Assembly (NCBI RefSeq): GCF_000682695.1
Contig: NZ_AWFG01000019.1
Coordinates: forward strand, 1 to 64,000
Direction of reading: 5' to 3'
DNA length: 64,000 nucleotides
From: Hyphomonas chukchiensis
GTDB taxonomy: Bacteria; Pseudomonadota; Alphaproteobacteria; Caulobacterales; Hyphomonadaceae
The translations under genes were made by a program, and so were the position numbers. The stretch's first letter is position 1. Each line of letters begins with the position of its first letter. The notes beneath the pieces were generated by a model. The model ran no database searches. It was not told the DNA's origin and saw only the letters and a list, made by a program, of their open reading frames with translations. Positions 18,530 to 26,208 of this stretch are shown piece by piece.

Positions 18530-19362
18530 TCGGCGCCTTCGATATGGACCTTGTAGCGGCTGATGATGTCGGCAATGGCCTTGTCATTGGCCGCGCGCAG
18601 GGCCTCGTCGTGCCAGTCGGATTCGACATGATCGCGGACGTCTTCAAAGGGCTGAAGACGGTCCTCTTCAAGGGCGACAATGTGCACGAGATGCTGGCCG
18701 AATGCCGAGGAGACGGGACCTTGCCATTCGGGGCCGGCCTTGAGGGAAAAGAGGGCCCTGGCGAAGTCTGCACCGAACAGGCGAACGGTTTCGCGTATGG
18801 GGAGATCACCATAGGCGCGCTGGAGCATGAAGGGATCTCCGAGGGTACGCCAGTCCACCGGAGTGGGGCCGTTGAGGGACTTCAGGAGGGATTCCGAGTC
18901 CATTCCCGGGGTATTCCCGGACCGTTCCGGGTTTAAATAGACGTGTTCGAACGTGATGCTCGGAGGGAGCGTGTAGCTTGCCTTGTGGTCTTCGTACCAT
19001 TTGCGCAAGGTCGCCTCGGAGGGCGCTGGCGTGTCGGCCAGGTCGGAGACCATGAAGCTCATCTTCTGGGCAAGGCGGCGTTCGATGATCGTGTCGCCGA
19101 CATCGAGGCCGAGCCGCCGGGCTTCGCGGGCGAGGGCTTCGTCGCGGACCTGATCGGTGACCATCGCGGCCATGTCCTCGGGCGAGGGCAGGGCGCCGGA
19201 TTCAGAGGCATAGAGCGCGGCCATGCGCTCCATGTCTTCCTCGGTGACGGTGATGGTTCCGTCACGCGCGTCGGCATAGGCCGTCCACGCCGCATGGCCG
19301 GCAAAAACCAAGGCTGCGACGAGGACGAAATGGACGAGGGGTTCGCGGAGCAGAGCGCGCAT
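18526..19362 (-). CDS. Parvulin-type peptidyl-prolyl isomerase, membrane-anchored
   Basis: 278 residues. The single N-terminal hydrophobic segment (HFVLVAALVFAGHAAW) anchors it with the rest in the periplasm. The middle is SurA/PpiC-like, with a helical chaperone arm (DQVRDEALAREARRLGLDVG) followed by a parvulin-like domain containing ITFEHVYLNPER and, late in the sequence, FGQHLVHIVALEEDR. It probably helps fold or insert a partner. It starts two bases before the stop of the DUF3604 gene and overlaps HupE, so all three are translated together. Confidence 0.85.
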   Translation of the reverse strand: MRALLREPLVHFVLVAALVFAGHAAWTAYADARDGTITVTEEDMERMAALYASESGALPSPEDMAAMVTDQVRDEALAREARRLGLDVGDTIIERRLAQKMSFMVSDLADTPAPSEATLRKWYEDHKASYTLPPSITFEHVYLNPERSGNTPGMDSESLLKSLNGPTPVDWRTLGDPFMLQRAYGDLPIRETVRLFGADFARALFSLKAGPEWQGPVSSAFGQHLVHIVALEEDRLQPFEDVRDHVESDWHDEALRAANDKAIADIISRYKVHIEGAE

Positions 19363-21270
19363 CTAGGCCGGCGGAATGTACCAGATCGGCGATGTGTAGG
19401 CGCGTTCCTGGATGGTTGTAGGCAGGTCAGGGTTGGGCGGGGTGCCGTTGCGATTGGCTTCCCATGTCGACCAGCGGCAGGTCGGGTTTTCGAGTACGCG
19501 CACATAATAGGTCGCGCGCTGGGCGGGATCGAAGTCTGGATCGGTCCAGAGTGCTTTCAGCTCACCCGCGCCTGTGCCGGCGCTGGTTTCGCAGGTCGCG
19601 ATGTCGACGCTGGCGCCATTGTCGGGGCAACGATGATTGGCATCCGGCACGGCGCCGCCGGAGCAGGCCGCGTCATAGACGGCTTCGCCGCCGCTGGTGA
19701 CCTTGACGACCTGGACCCGCTGGAGCGGGGCAGAATTGGAATCCTGCATGGCCCAGGCGATGAAGTGTGGCGCAGCGCCTGCGCCGACAAGGTCGCCGCC
19801 CATTGGCACGCCGCCAGCATAGGCCTGCTTGGCAAGGTCCGGGCTGGTCAGCATGGCGTCGGTATAGTTGAAGCCGCCGAAGAAGCGCACTTTCATGCGC
19901 GGCCCGGTGGTGGCGAAGGTTTCCTTGCGGCGGAACGCATCAAATATGGAATCGCGTGTGTTCTCTTCGGCCCAGACCCCAGTGAGGCCGGAGGCGGACC
20001 AGCGCGAGAACCAGTTCTTTGCATTCATGGTCGTCTGATTGTCGGGTTGATCCGCCCAGTCTGTGATGCCCGGCATGGGCACGGAGCCGCGCTGGAAGGG
20101 CAGGCCGTCGACGATGCCGATTTTCGACCAGTAATCCTTCTCGGAATAGGAGCCACCAGCGACGTGGCTGTCAGAGGCCGCGGTGAGGCCGAAGTGGAAG
20201 GGGTCGAAGCCCTTTTCTTCCTGAAGTTTCAGGCCGTTGCGATAGGCTTCGCGGACATAGGAGCCGCTGGTTTTCGAGACGTTGTAGCTGCCGAGCAGTT
20301 CGTCATAGATTTCGAAATTGGCCCATTCGTCGTTCGGCGAAAGGTCCGGGTGGGTTTCGGATGTGCCCTTGACCTGCGTGACTTCGACAAGCGGTTCGTT
20401 GCGCATGCGCTGCTCGGCATAGGCCGCGTCGATCGGGTCGCCATTATAGGTTTCCAGCCTGAACATCTGGCCGTCGGAGACGTTGGAATTGTGCGGGATG
20501 GCAATGGACTCGCGCCCCTCGGCGCGCTGCTGGTCCATCCAGTCCCACAGGTCTTCCGGATTGGTGGAATCGAGGGTCGAGAAGGCGCGGTCCGGCGCCT
20601 CGCCGCGGAAGAAGACGTTGCGGTGGAGGTTGCCGCCGCCAAAGCCTCCGTCGTCGCTCTGTGTCGTGACGGAGGTGAACTCGTAGGCCGAGAAGGTCGT
20701 GAAGACGCCGGGCTCGTTATACTTCTCGGCGGCGTCGATGTTCTCCTGCCAGACGGATTTGATTGTCGGCTCGTCATACATGTCTTCGATTTTCTCGCCG
20801 GAGCGGACCGAGGCGCCAACGCCCTGGAAGGCGGCGACGATCTTGTCGGGATCGGTGGAGAACATGTCCTTGGCGCGCGGCAGCTCCGACAGCGCGGTGC
20901 CCTTGGTGTTCATCGCGGGCAGTATGCCGAGATATTCGGCATGGTCGGTGACGGTGTAAAAGTCGAGCGGGCCGCCGGCGATGGTCATGTCGAAGCCGGA
21001 GGGGTGCTTGATCGTCTCGCCCTTGGCGAAGCGGTAGGCATCATCGGCCGTGCGCCGGACGTTGAAGATATAGGCGTCGAAACTGTTGCGCGTGTGGATG
21101 TGCATGTCGCCGAAATAGGCGTTGCGGTCTGCATTGTAGCCGGGCGTTGCGCCTTCGGGCACGACAACTTCCGGCGCGGCGGCCTGTTCGACAGGGGCTG
21201 GTTCGGTCTTGTTGCCGCTACAGGCGACAAGTGCGAGCGCCGTACTGGCGAGCGTCAGGGTCTTCCACAT
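19363..21270 (-). CDS. DUF3604 family lipoprotein, probable metal-dependent hydrolase
   Basis: 635 residues. Signal peptide MWKTLTLASTALALVAC gives a lipidated Cys17. The mature protein is a full-length DUF3604 protein with PHP-like metal motifs: YFGDMHIHTRNSFDAY near the start, VTDHAEYLG, and AASDSHVAG in the second half. Function is not established; the histidine pattern suggests a phosphoesterase-like or amidohydrolase-like active site. GGAGGA precedes the ATG at 21270, preferred over 21288. First gene of the DUF3604-isomerase-HupE unit. Confidence 0.88.
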   Translation of the reverse strand: MWKTLTLASTALALVACSGNKTEPAPVEQAAAPEVVVPEGATPGYNADRNAYFGDMHIHTRNSFDAYIFNVRRTADDAYRFAKGETIKHPSGFDMTIAGGPLDFYTVTDHAEYLGILPAMNTKGTALSELPRAKDMFSTDPDKIVAAFQGVGASVRSGEKIEDMYDEPTIKSVWQENIDAAEKYNEPGVFTTFSAYEFTSVTTQSDDGGFGGGNLHRNVFFRGEAPDRAFSTLDSTNPEDLWDWMDQQRAEGRESIAIPHNSNVSDGQMFRLETYNGDPIDAAYAEQRMRNEPLVEVTQVKGTSETHPDLSPNDEWANFEIYDELLGSYNVSKTSGSYVREAYRNGLKLQEEKGFDPFHFGLTAASDSHVAGGSYSEKDYWSKIGIVDGLPFQRGSVPMPGITDWADQPDNQTTMNAKNWFSRWSASGLTGVWAEENTRDSIFDAFRRKETFATTGPRMKVRFFGGFNYTDAMLTSPDLAKQAYAGGVPMGGDLVGAGAAPHFIAWAMQDSNSAPLQRVQVVKVTSGGEAVYDAACSGGAVPDANHRCPDNGASVDIATCETSAGTGAGELKALWTDPDFDPAQRATYYVRVLENPTCRWSTWEANRNGTPPNPDLPTTIQERAYTSPIWYIPPA

Positions 21271-21364
21271 TTTTACTATTCCTCCCACGGGCGCGTTTGT
21301 TGCGCTCTCATGGGAGTTGTTTTTGCAGTGATTGTGCCAGTTGTCCAGACGGTCCGGAGGAAGT

Positions 21365-22819
21365 TTAGCCCTGCCAGAAGCGACGGGTTAGCACGACGAA
21401 AACCGAGATGAACTCCAGCCGCCCCAGCAGCATTGCGATGGCGCAAATCCATTTGGCCACGTCGGGAAGGGTCTGGAAAGTGGAGGACGGACCGATCCGC
21501 TCGCCAAGGCCGGGGCCAACGTTCGAGACGCTGGTGGCCGAGGCGGAGATCGCCTCCATGGCATTGAGGCCGCAGAGCGAAAGGAGCGCGGCGGCGATCA
21601 TGAAGGTGGAGATGAAAAGGAAGAGAAACACCATGACCGACTGAAGCGTTTCCTCGTCGAGCGTGCGCCCGCCATAGCGCACGGGGGTGCGCCGGTGCGG
21701 CATGGTCATCTTGTGGGAATAGGCGACGAGGGCCTTGGCTGTGATTTCAAGGCGGAACATTTTAAGGCCGCCCGCCGCCGAGCCGGCGCAGCCGCCGACG
21801 AAGGTGATGCAGAGGAAGAGGGCCATCATGGGCTGGCCCCAGGTGTCATAAGGAGCCGACGCGTAGCCGGTGCCGGTCATGACGGACACGACGTTGAAGA
21901 GGCAGGTTTTGAGGCCATTCAGCATGGGGTCGACATCGGCGGTGTCGATCACGTTCTCATAATAGACGGTGACGATGAGCGTAAGCACGGCGGCGAGCAT
22001 GAAATAGAAGCGCGGCTGGGGGTCTTTCAGGAGCGGCATGGGGCGGCCCTGCAGGACCAGCATGGCCATGAGGCTGAAGGGCAGGCCGGCAAACATCATG
22101 AAGGGCGCCGCAATCCAGGCCGCTGGCGTATCGTTGAAATAGCCGAACGAGGCGTCATGGGTGGAGAAGCCGCCAGCCGACATGGTGGTCATGGCGTGCG
22201 TGACGGCATCGAACCAGCTCATGCCGGCGAGGAAATAGAGCAGGGCGCAGAGCGAGGAAATAATCAGGTAGGTGAACCCGAGATAGGCGGCGATGTCGGT
22301 GATGCGCGGCAGGAACTTGCCGGAAATGTCGGAGCTTTCGAGCTGGAACAGCTGCATCCCACCGACGCGCAGCTGGGGCAGGATCGCGATGGCGGCCACG
22401 ATAATGCCGATGCCGCCGACCCACTGGATGATGGCGCGCCAGAGAAGGAGGCCGCGCGGGAGGTCGTCGAGGCCGGTGAGGACCGTCGCGCCGGTCGTCG
22501 TCATGCCGGAAATCGTCTCGAAGGAGGCGTCGGTAATGCTCATGCCCGAGGCGACGAAAGGGATGGCGGCGATGGCGGGCAGGAAGACCCAAGCCATGAC
22601 CGTGAGCAGGAAGGCTTCGCGCTGGCCGGTGCGTTGGTCGCCGCCGCGCGACAGAATCCAGAGGCAGGCGCCGATAAAGATGGAGCCGAAGGCCGAAACG
22701 GCAAAAACGTGCGATTCCGGGCGTTTATCGGCAAAATCCATCAATGCGCACGGGATCATCGCTGCGCCGAGCAGGACGGTCATGATGCCGATGGCGAGGA
22801 AGATGGGGCGTAGCTGCAT
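21365..22819 (-). CDS. trkH: TrkH family potassium uptake protein
   Basis: 484-residue K+ channel-like subunit of the Trk system in the inner membrane, with four membrane-pore-membrane repeats. The filters are visible around TTGATVLTG, TTMSAGGFSTHD, MTGTGYASAPYD and GGCAGSAAGGLKMFR. It normally needs the NAD-binding TrkA, which is not in this window. No Shine-Dalgarno is seen before the ATG at 22819. It is monocistronic and divergent from leucine dehydrogenase across a 233-base gap with an AT-rich patch near 22861-22880. Confidence 0.93.
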   Translation of the reverse strand: MQLRPIFLAIGIMTVLLGAAMIPCALMDFADKRPESHVFAVSAFGSIFIGACLWILSRGGDQRTGQREAFLLTVMAWVFLPAIAAIPFVASGMSITDASFETISGMTTTGATVLTGLDDLPRGLLLWRAIIQWVGGIGIIVAAIAILPQLRVGGMQLFQLESSDISGKFLPRITDIAAYLGFTYLIISSLCALLYFLAGMSWFDAVTHAMTTMSAGGFSTHDASFGYFNDTPAAWIAAPFMMFAGLPFSLMAMLVLQGRPMPLLKDPQPRFYFMLAAVLTLIVTVYYENVIDTADVDPMLNGLKTCLFNVVSVMTGTGYASAPYDTWGQPMMALFLCITFVGGCAGSAAGGLKMFRLEITAKALVAYSHKMTMPHRRTPVRYGGRTLDEETLQSVMVFLFLFISTFMIAAALLSLCGLNAMEAISASATSVSNVGPGLGERIGPSSTFQTLPDVAKWICAIAMLLGRLEFISVFVVLTRRFWQG

Positions 22820-23052
22820 TTTACGCGCGGACGATACGCTGCAAATCCTGCGAAGACGTCAATTTTCTTAAGGTTAACAAGAGGTATCCAAGGGCAGGTG
22901 CCAGTGCGGCACGGGGGCAGGCAGGTCTGGGTAGCAATCAGGCAAGGATTGGGCCATAGGCGGCTGTGTCGCGGGGCCGTATTGATTGACCCAGCGGAAG
23001 TAAGAACTTAAAGCCCACGTATCGTTTCATTTGCAACTAATGGCATCCTCCC

Positions 23053-24093
23053 ATGTTCGATCACCCTTCCTATGACGCCCATGAGGGCGTGCACCTTTTC
23101 CAGGACGAAGCGAGCGGACTGAAAGCCATTATTGCGATCCATTCGACGGCGCGCGGCCCGGCCGCTGGCGGCACGCGGATGTGGGATTTCGCCAATGGCG
23201 AGGCCATGTTGCGCGACGTGCTGCGCCTCAGCCAGGGCATGAGCTACAAGAACGCCATGGCCGACCTGCCGCTGGGCGGTGGCAAGGCCGTGATCTGGGG
23301 CAATGCGAAGACCGACAAGTCGCCGGACCTGTTCCGGGCCTTTGGCCGGGCGGTGGAAAGCCTGCAGGGGCGTTACTACACGGCCGAGGATGTCGGCATC
23401 GATGTCGCGGACATGGAGATCGTGCGCCAGGAGACGGCCTATGTGGCGGGCCTCGACAAGGGCGAGGCGGCGAGCGGTGACCCGTCGCCGATTACGGCGC
23501 GGGGCGTGTTCCTGGGCATTGTCGAGACAGCCAAGCGCGCGCTGGGCAGCGGCGACCTGAAGGGGCGGACCGTGGCGGTGCAGGGCGTTGGATCGGTCGG
23601 CGCGCATACGTGCGATCATCTGGCAGAGGCCGGGGCCAACCTGATCATCACCGATATCGACCAGGCGGCGCTGCAGGCCGTGTCGGCGCGCACCGGTGCG
23701 CGTATCGTGGGGCCGGACGAGATCTATGATGTGGAGGCGGATATCTTTTCGCCCTGCGCGCTGGGCGCCATCATCAACGAGCAGACGCTGGGCCGCTTCA
23801 GGGTCAAGGCGATTGCCGGGGGCGCGAACAACCAGCTGGTCATGCCGGAAATGGGCGAGCTGCTGCGCCGCAAGGGCATTCTCTATGCGCCGGATTATGT
23901 GATCAATGGCGGCGGCATCATCAATGTGGCGGCCGAGATTTCCGGCAATTACTCCCGCGAGTGGGTGGACGCAAAACTGGCGCGCCTCGTCGAGACGCTG
24001 GGCGATGTGCTGGACGAGGCCCTGTCGCATGGCAAGCCGACCAATCAGGTTGCGGACAGAATCGCGCGGGAACGGATTGCCGCAGCCCGCTAG
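23053..24093 (+). CDS. Leucine dehydrogenase-like Glu/Leu/Phe/Val dehydrogenase
   Basis: 346-residue NAD-dependent amino acid dehydrogenase that oxidatively deaminates branched-chain amino acids. The substrate-binding lysine is in PLGGGKAVIWG, and MSYKNAMADL carries the catalytic region. The Rossmann domain has VAVQGVGSVGAHT and a late GANNQL motif. Length fits leucine dehydrogenase better than the longer glutamate dehydrogenases. No strong Shine-Dalgarno precedes the ATG. It stands alone on the plus strand; the stress protein gene follows after 80 bases. Confidence 0.93.
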   Translation: MFDHPSYDAHEGVHLFQDEASGLKAIIAIHSTARGPAAGGTRMWDFANGEAMLRDVLRLSQGMSYKNAMADLPLGGGKAVIWGNAKTDKSPDLFRAFGRAVESLQGRYYTAEDVGIDVADMEIVRQETAYVAGLDKGEAASGDPSPITARGVFLGIVETAKRALGSGDLKGRTVAVQGVGSVGAHTCDHLAEAGANLIITDIDQAALQAVSARTGARIVGPDEIYDVEADIFSPCALGAIINEQTLGRFRVKAIAGGANNQLVMPEMGELLRRKGILYAPDYVINGGGIINVAAEISGNYSREWVDAKLARLVETLGDVLDEALSHGKPTNQVADRIARERIAAAR

Positions 24094-24173
24094 GGGTTTT
24101 TGCGTAGTTCGCCGAACGGTGCCCGGATGGTAGGTTGTCTCTCAGGAGCAATCCATCAGGAGGTACATGTGTC

Positions 24174-25007
24174 ATGTCCGTTGTTGCCGTATTACAGGGA
24201 ACTGAAGCCGAAGATCGCCAGACCACGCTTGCCGCGATAGAGATTGCGCGGCGCCTGAACACGCCTGTCACGGGTCTGTTCGCGCTGCCGGATCCGATGG
24301 CCGTGCTGATGGTGTCGACCTCGCCGGAAATGGCGTCGATTTCGCCCAGCATGACGCAGAGCATGATCGACCAGCAGGCGGCGATGACGGAGATCGCCAA
24401 GGCGGCCTTCCATGATGCGACAAGTACCGGCGCGCATGGGCTGGACTGCGACTTTTTCCATGAGGTGAATACGGTGGAGCGGGCGAGCGCGAATGCCGCG
24501 ACGCTGGCCGATGCCGTCGTCTTCCCGCGCTCCGCCGCGACCGTGGGTGGGCCGCTCTACATGGCTTTCGAGCATGTGATGATGGAAGCGCGCCTGCCGC
24601 TGGTTCTAGCGGGTACGGACAGTATTCCGGCCGGGCCTGTGATCATTGCCTGGGATGGCAGCAATGGCGCCGCGCGGGCCGTGCGTTTCCACTTGCCGCT
24701 GATCCGCGCCTTTGGCGACGTGATCATTGCGCAGGCGCCGAAGGACCTGGAGCGCGATGCAGCGCGGCCGGTGGCCGAACCGGGGACACTGGAAGACTGG
24801 CTGAAACGCCATGATGTCAGCGTGAAAGTTGCGGCCATTGAGGGCGATGTATCGGGCGGCCTTCTCGCATTGGCCAAGGGCAGCGGGGCTGCAATGATCG
24901 TGGCCGGGGCCTATGGGCACTCGCGGCTTGGCGAACGTCTGTTCGGCGGGACGACGCGGCATCTGCTGTCGGCAAAGGATGCCCCGGCACTGGCGCTGGC
25001 GCGCTGA
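24174..25007 (+). CDS. Universal stress protein (UspA family)
   Basis: 277 residues with two Usp-type halves, the first degenerate. The second half ends in the nucleotide-binding signature GAYGHSRLGERLFGGTTRHLL, the G-x2-G-x9-G(S/T) pattern of ATP-binding Usp proteins. AGGAGG at 24158-24163 sets the start at 24174 (MSVVAVLQG). An in-frame ATG at 24135 lies before this ribosome binding site and is unlikely. The cellular target is unknown. Confidence 0.88.
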   Translation: MSVVAVLQGTEAEDRQTTLAAIEIARRLNTPVTGLFALPDPMAVLMVSTSPEMASISPSMTQSMIDQQAAMTEIAKAAFHDATSTGAHGLDCDFFHEVNTVERASANAATLADAVVFPRSAATVGGPLYMAFEHVMMEARLPLVLAGTDSIPAGPVIIAWDGSNGAARAVRFHLPLIRAFGDVIIAQAPKDLERDAARPVAEPGTLEDWLKRHDVSVKVAAIEGDVSGGLLALAKGSGAAMIVAGAYGHSRLGERLFGGTTRHLLSAKDAPALALAR

Positions 25008-25039
25008 ACGCTTTCCTCTTTGAGATAATGGAGACTTCG

Positions 25040-25408
25040 ATGGCCCTTAGCCGCATCACACTACAACTGGCCCGTAATCCCGGGCTGCCCGCTGGCGATC
25101 CGGCCCGTGGTTACACGCTGGTCGCGCCGCTGACGCCTGATGCGCATCTTGATGTCGAGGCCTGGCGGGAAAACCGCAAGGCGTGCCGGGTCGTGCGCTT
25201 CTCGCCGGCAGAGGACGAGCATGCCGACGGGCGGCTGACGCATCGCGGGGACCACTGGTTCTTCCATTATGACGAGGACGATGAAGGCGACGACGAGGCG
25301 GGCTATCGCCTTGGCGAGCATGTCTTCAAGGAAGGCGAATACGTGACCGTGGCGAGCTTTGGCGAAGAGCCGCTGACCTATAAGGTGACCGACGTCTCCA
25401 GCCTGTAA
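25040..25408 (+). CDS. Conserved small protein, unknown function
   Basis: 122 residues, soluble, with an acidic run in the middle (FFHYDEDDEGDDEAGYRLG) and a C-terminal segment GEYVTVASFGEEPLTYKV. The start MALSRITLQLARNPG at 25040 is preferred because TGGAGA lies just upstream; an ATG at 25028 overlaps that site. No domain name could be given with confidence. It follows the stress protein by 32 bases and may share its transcript. Confidence 0.7.
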   Translation: MALSRITLQLARNPGLPAGDPARGYTLVAPLTPDAHLDVEAWRENRKACRVVRFSPAEDEHADGRLTHRGDHWFFHYDEDDEGDDEAGYRLGEHVFKEGEYVTVASFGEEPLTYKVTDVSSL

Positions 25409-25475
25409 TCGGTTCGCGCAAGGCGGCCGAATTCTGGTATCCGGGACGTGTGTTACCGGAAGGGGAGAGGCCATC

Positions 25476-26150
25476 ATGTGCGGACGCTATTTCAGGCATG
25501 ACGTGACCTGGGCCGAATATCATGCGGCACTGAGCATTATCCCCTACGAGGATGTTGAGCCGCCTGAGGCAACCTACAATGCCGCGCCGACCACGATCCA
25601 GCCGATCGTGCGGCGGGCCGAGCATGGTACGCACCGGGAACTGGCGCCGGCGCGCTGGGGGCTGGTGCCGTCCTGGTGGACCAAGCCACTGTCGGAAATG
25701 AAGTTCACGACGTTTAATGCGCAGGCGGAAACGGCGGCGGAAAAGCCGGTGTTTCGCGGCGCGTATCGCCACCATCGCTGCCTCGTGCCCGTGTCCGGCT
25801 TTTATGAATGGACGGGCGCCAAAGGGGCGAAGACGCCGTTCGCGATCAGCCTGTGCAACAGGCGATGGTTCTGCATGGCGGGCCTGTGGGACTCGGCGCT
25901 GATCGACGGGTCGGAGATCCACAGCTTCACGATCCTGACGACCAAACCAAATGACCTGATGGCGGGGCTGCACACACGCATGCCGGTGATCGTGGCGCCG
26001 GAGGATTATTCCCTTTGGCTCGACCCTGAAGCGGGAGACCCCTCGCGCCTGTTTGAACCCTATCCCACTGACGCCATGCAGGCCTGGCCGGTCGGGCCGG
26101 AGGTGGGCAATGTGCGCAACAATTATCCGGGCCTGATTGCGGAGGCCTGA
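25476..26150 (+). CDS. SOS response-associated peptidase (SRAP/YedK, HMCES family)
   Basis: 224-residue protein that crosslinks covalently to abasic sites in single-stranded DNA, shielding them during replication. The nucleophile Cys2 follows the initiator Met in MCGRYF, and the Met must be removed. Other family blocks are the active-site Asn-containing ATYNAAPTT, ALAPARWGLVPSW-like ELAPARWGLVPSWW, FNAQAET, RCLVPVSGFYEW and the catalytic His in HTRMPVI. AGGGGAG lies upstream. It converges on a TonB-dependent receptor gene with a shared terminator between them. Confidence 0.96.
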   Translation: MCGRYFRHDVTWAEYHAALSIIPYEDVEPPEATYNAAPTTIQPIVRRAEHGTHRELAPARWGLVPSWWTKPLSEMKFTTFNAQAETAAEKPVFRGAYRHHRCLVPVSGFYEWTGAKGAKTPFAISLCNRRWFCMAGLWDSALIDGSEIHSFTILTTKPNDLMAGLHTRMPVIVAPEDYSLWLDPEAGDPSRLFEPYPTDAMQAWPVGPEVGNVRNNYPGLIAEA

Positions 26151-26155
26151 ACGAA

Positions 26156-26186
26156 AAAGCCGGGCGCACATGAGTGGCCCGGCTTT
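26156..26186. terminator. Bidirectional intrinsic terminator
   Basis: Nine-bp stem: AAAGCCGGG (26156-26164) pairs with CCCGGCTTT (26178-26186) across a 13-base loop. A-rich bases flank the left side and T-rich bases the right, so it can stop transcripts from both the SRAP gene (plus) and the receptor gene (minus). Confidence 0.85.
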
Positions 26187-26208
26187 CCTATTTGGCTTTT
26201 AAGGGCGC

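Noticed and set aside
18943-21411. 822-codon plus-strand open frame
   Set aside because: It lies antisense to the DUF3604 and isomerase genes, which have clear motifs. Its translation is a low-complexity Gly/Asp/Arg/Val mixture, as expected from high-GC third positions on the opposite strand.
22863-22878. CtrA site TTTT-N7-TTAAC upstream of trkH
   Set aside because: Two mismatches in the first half make it no better than expected in an AT-rich patch.
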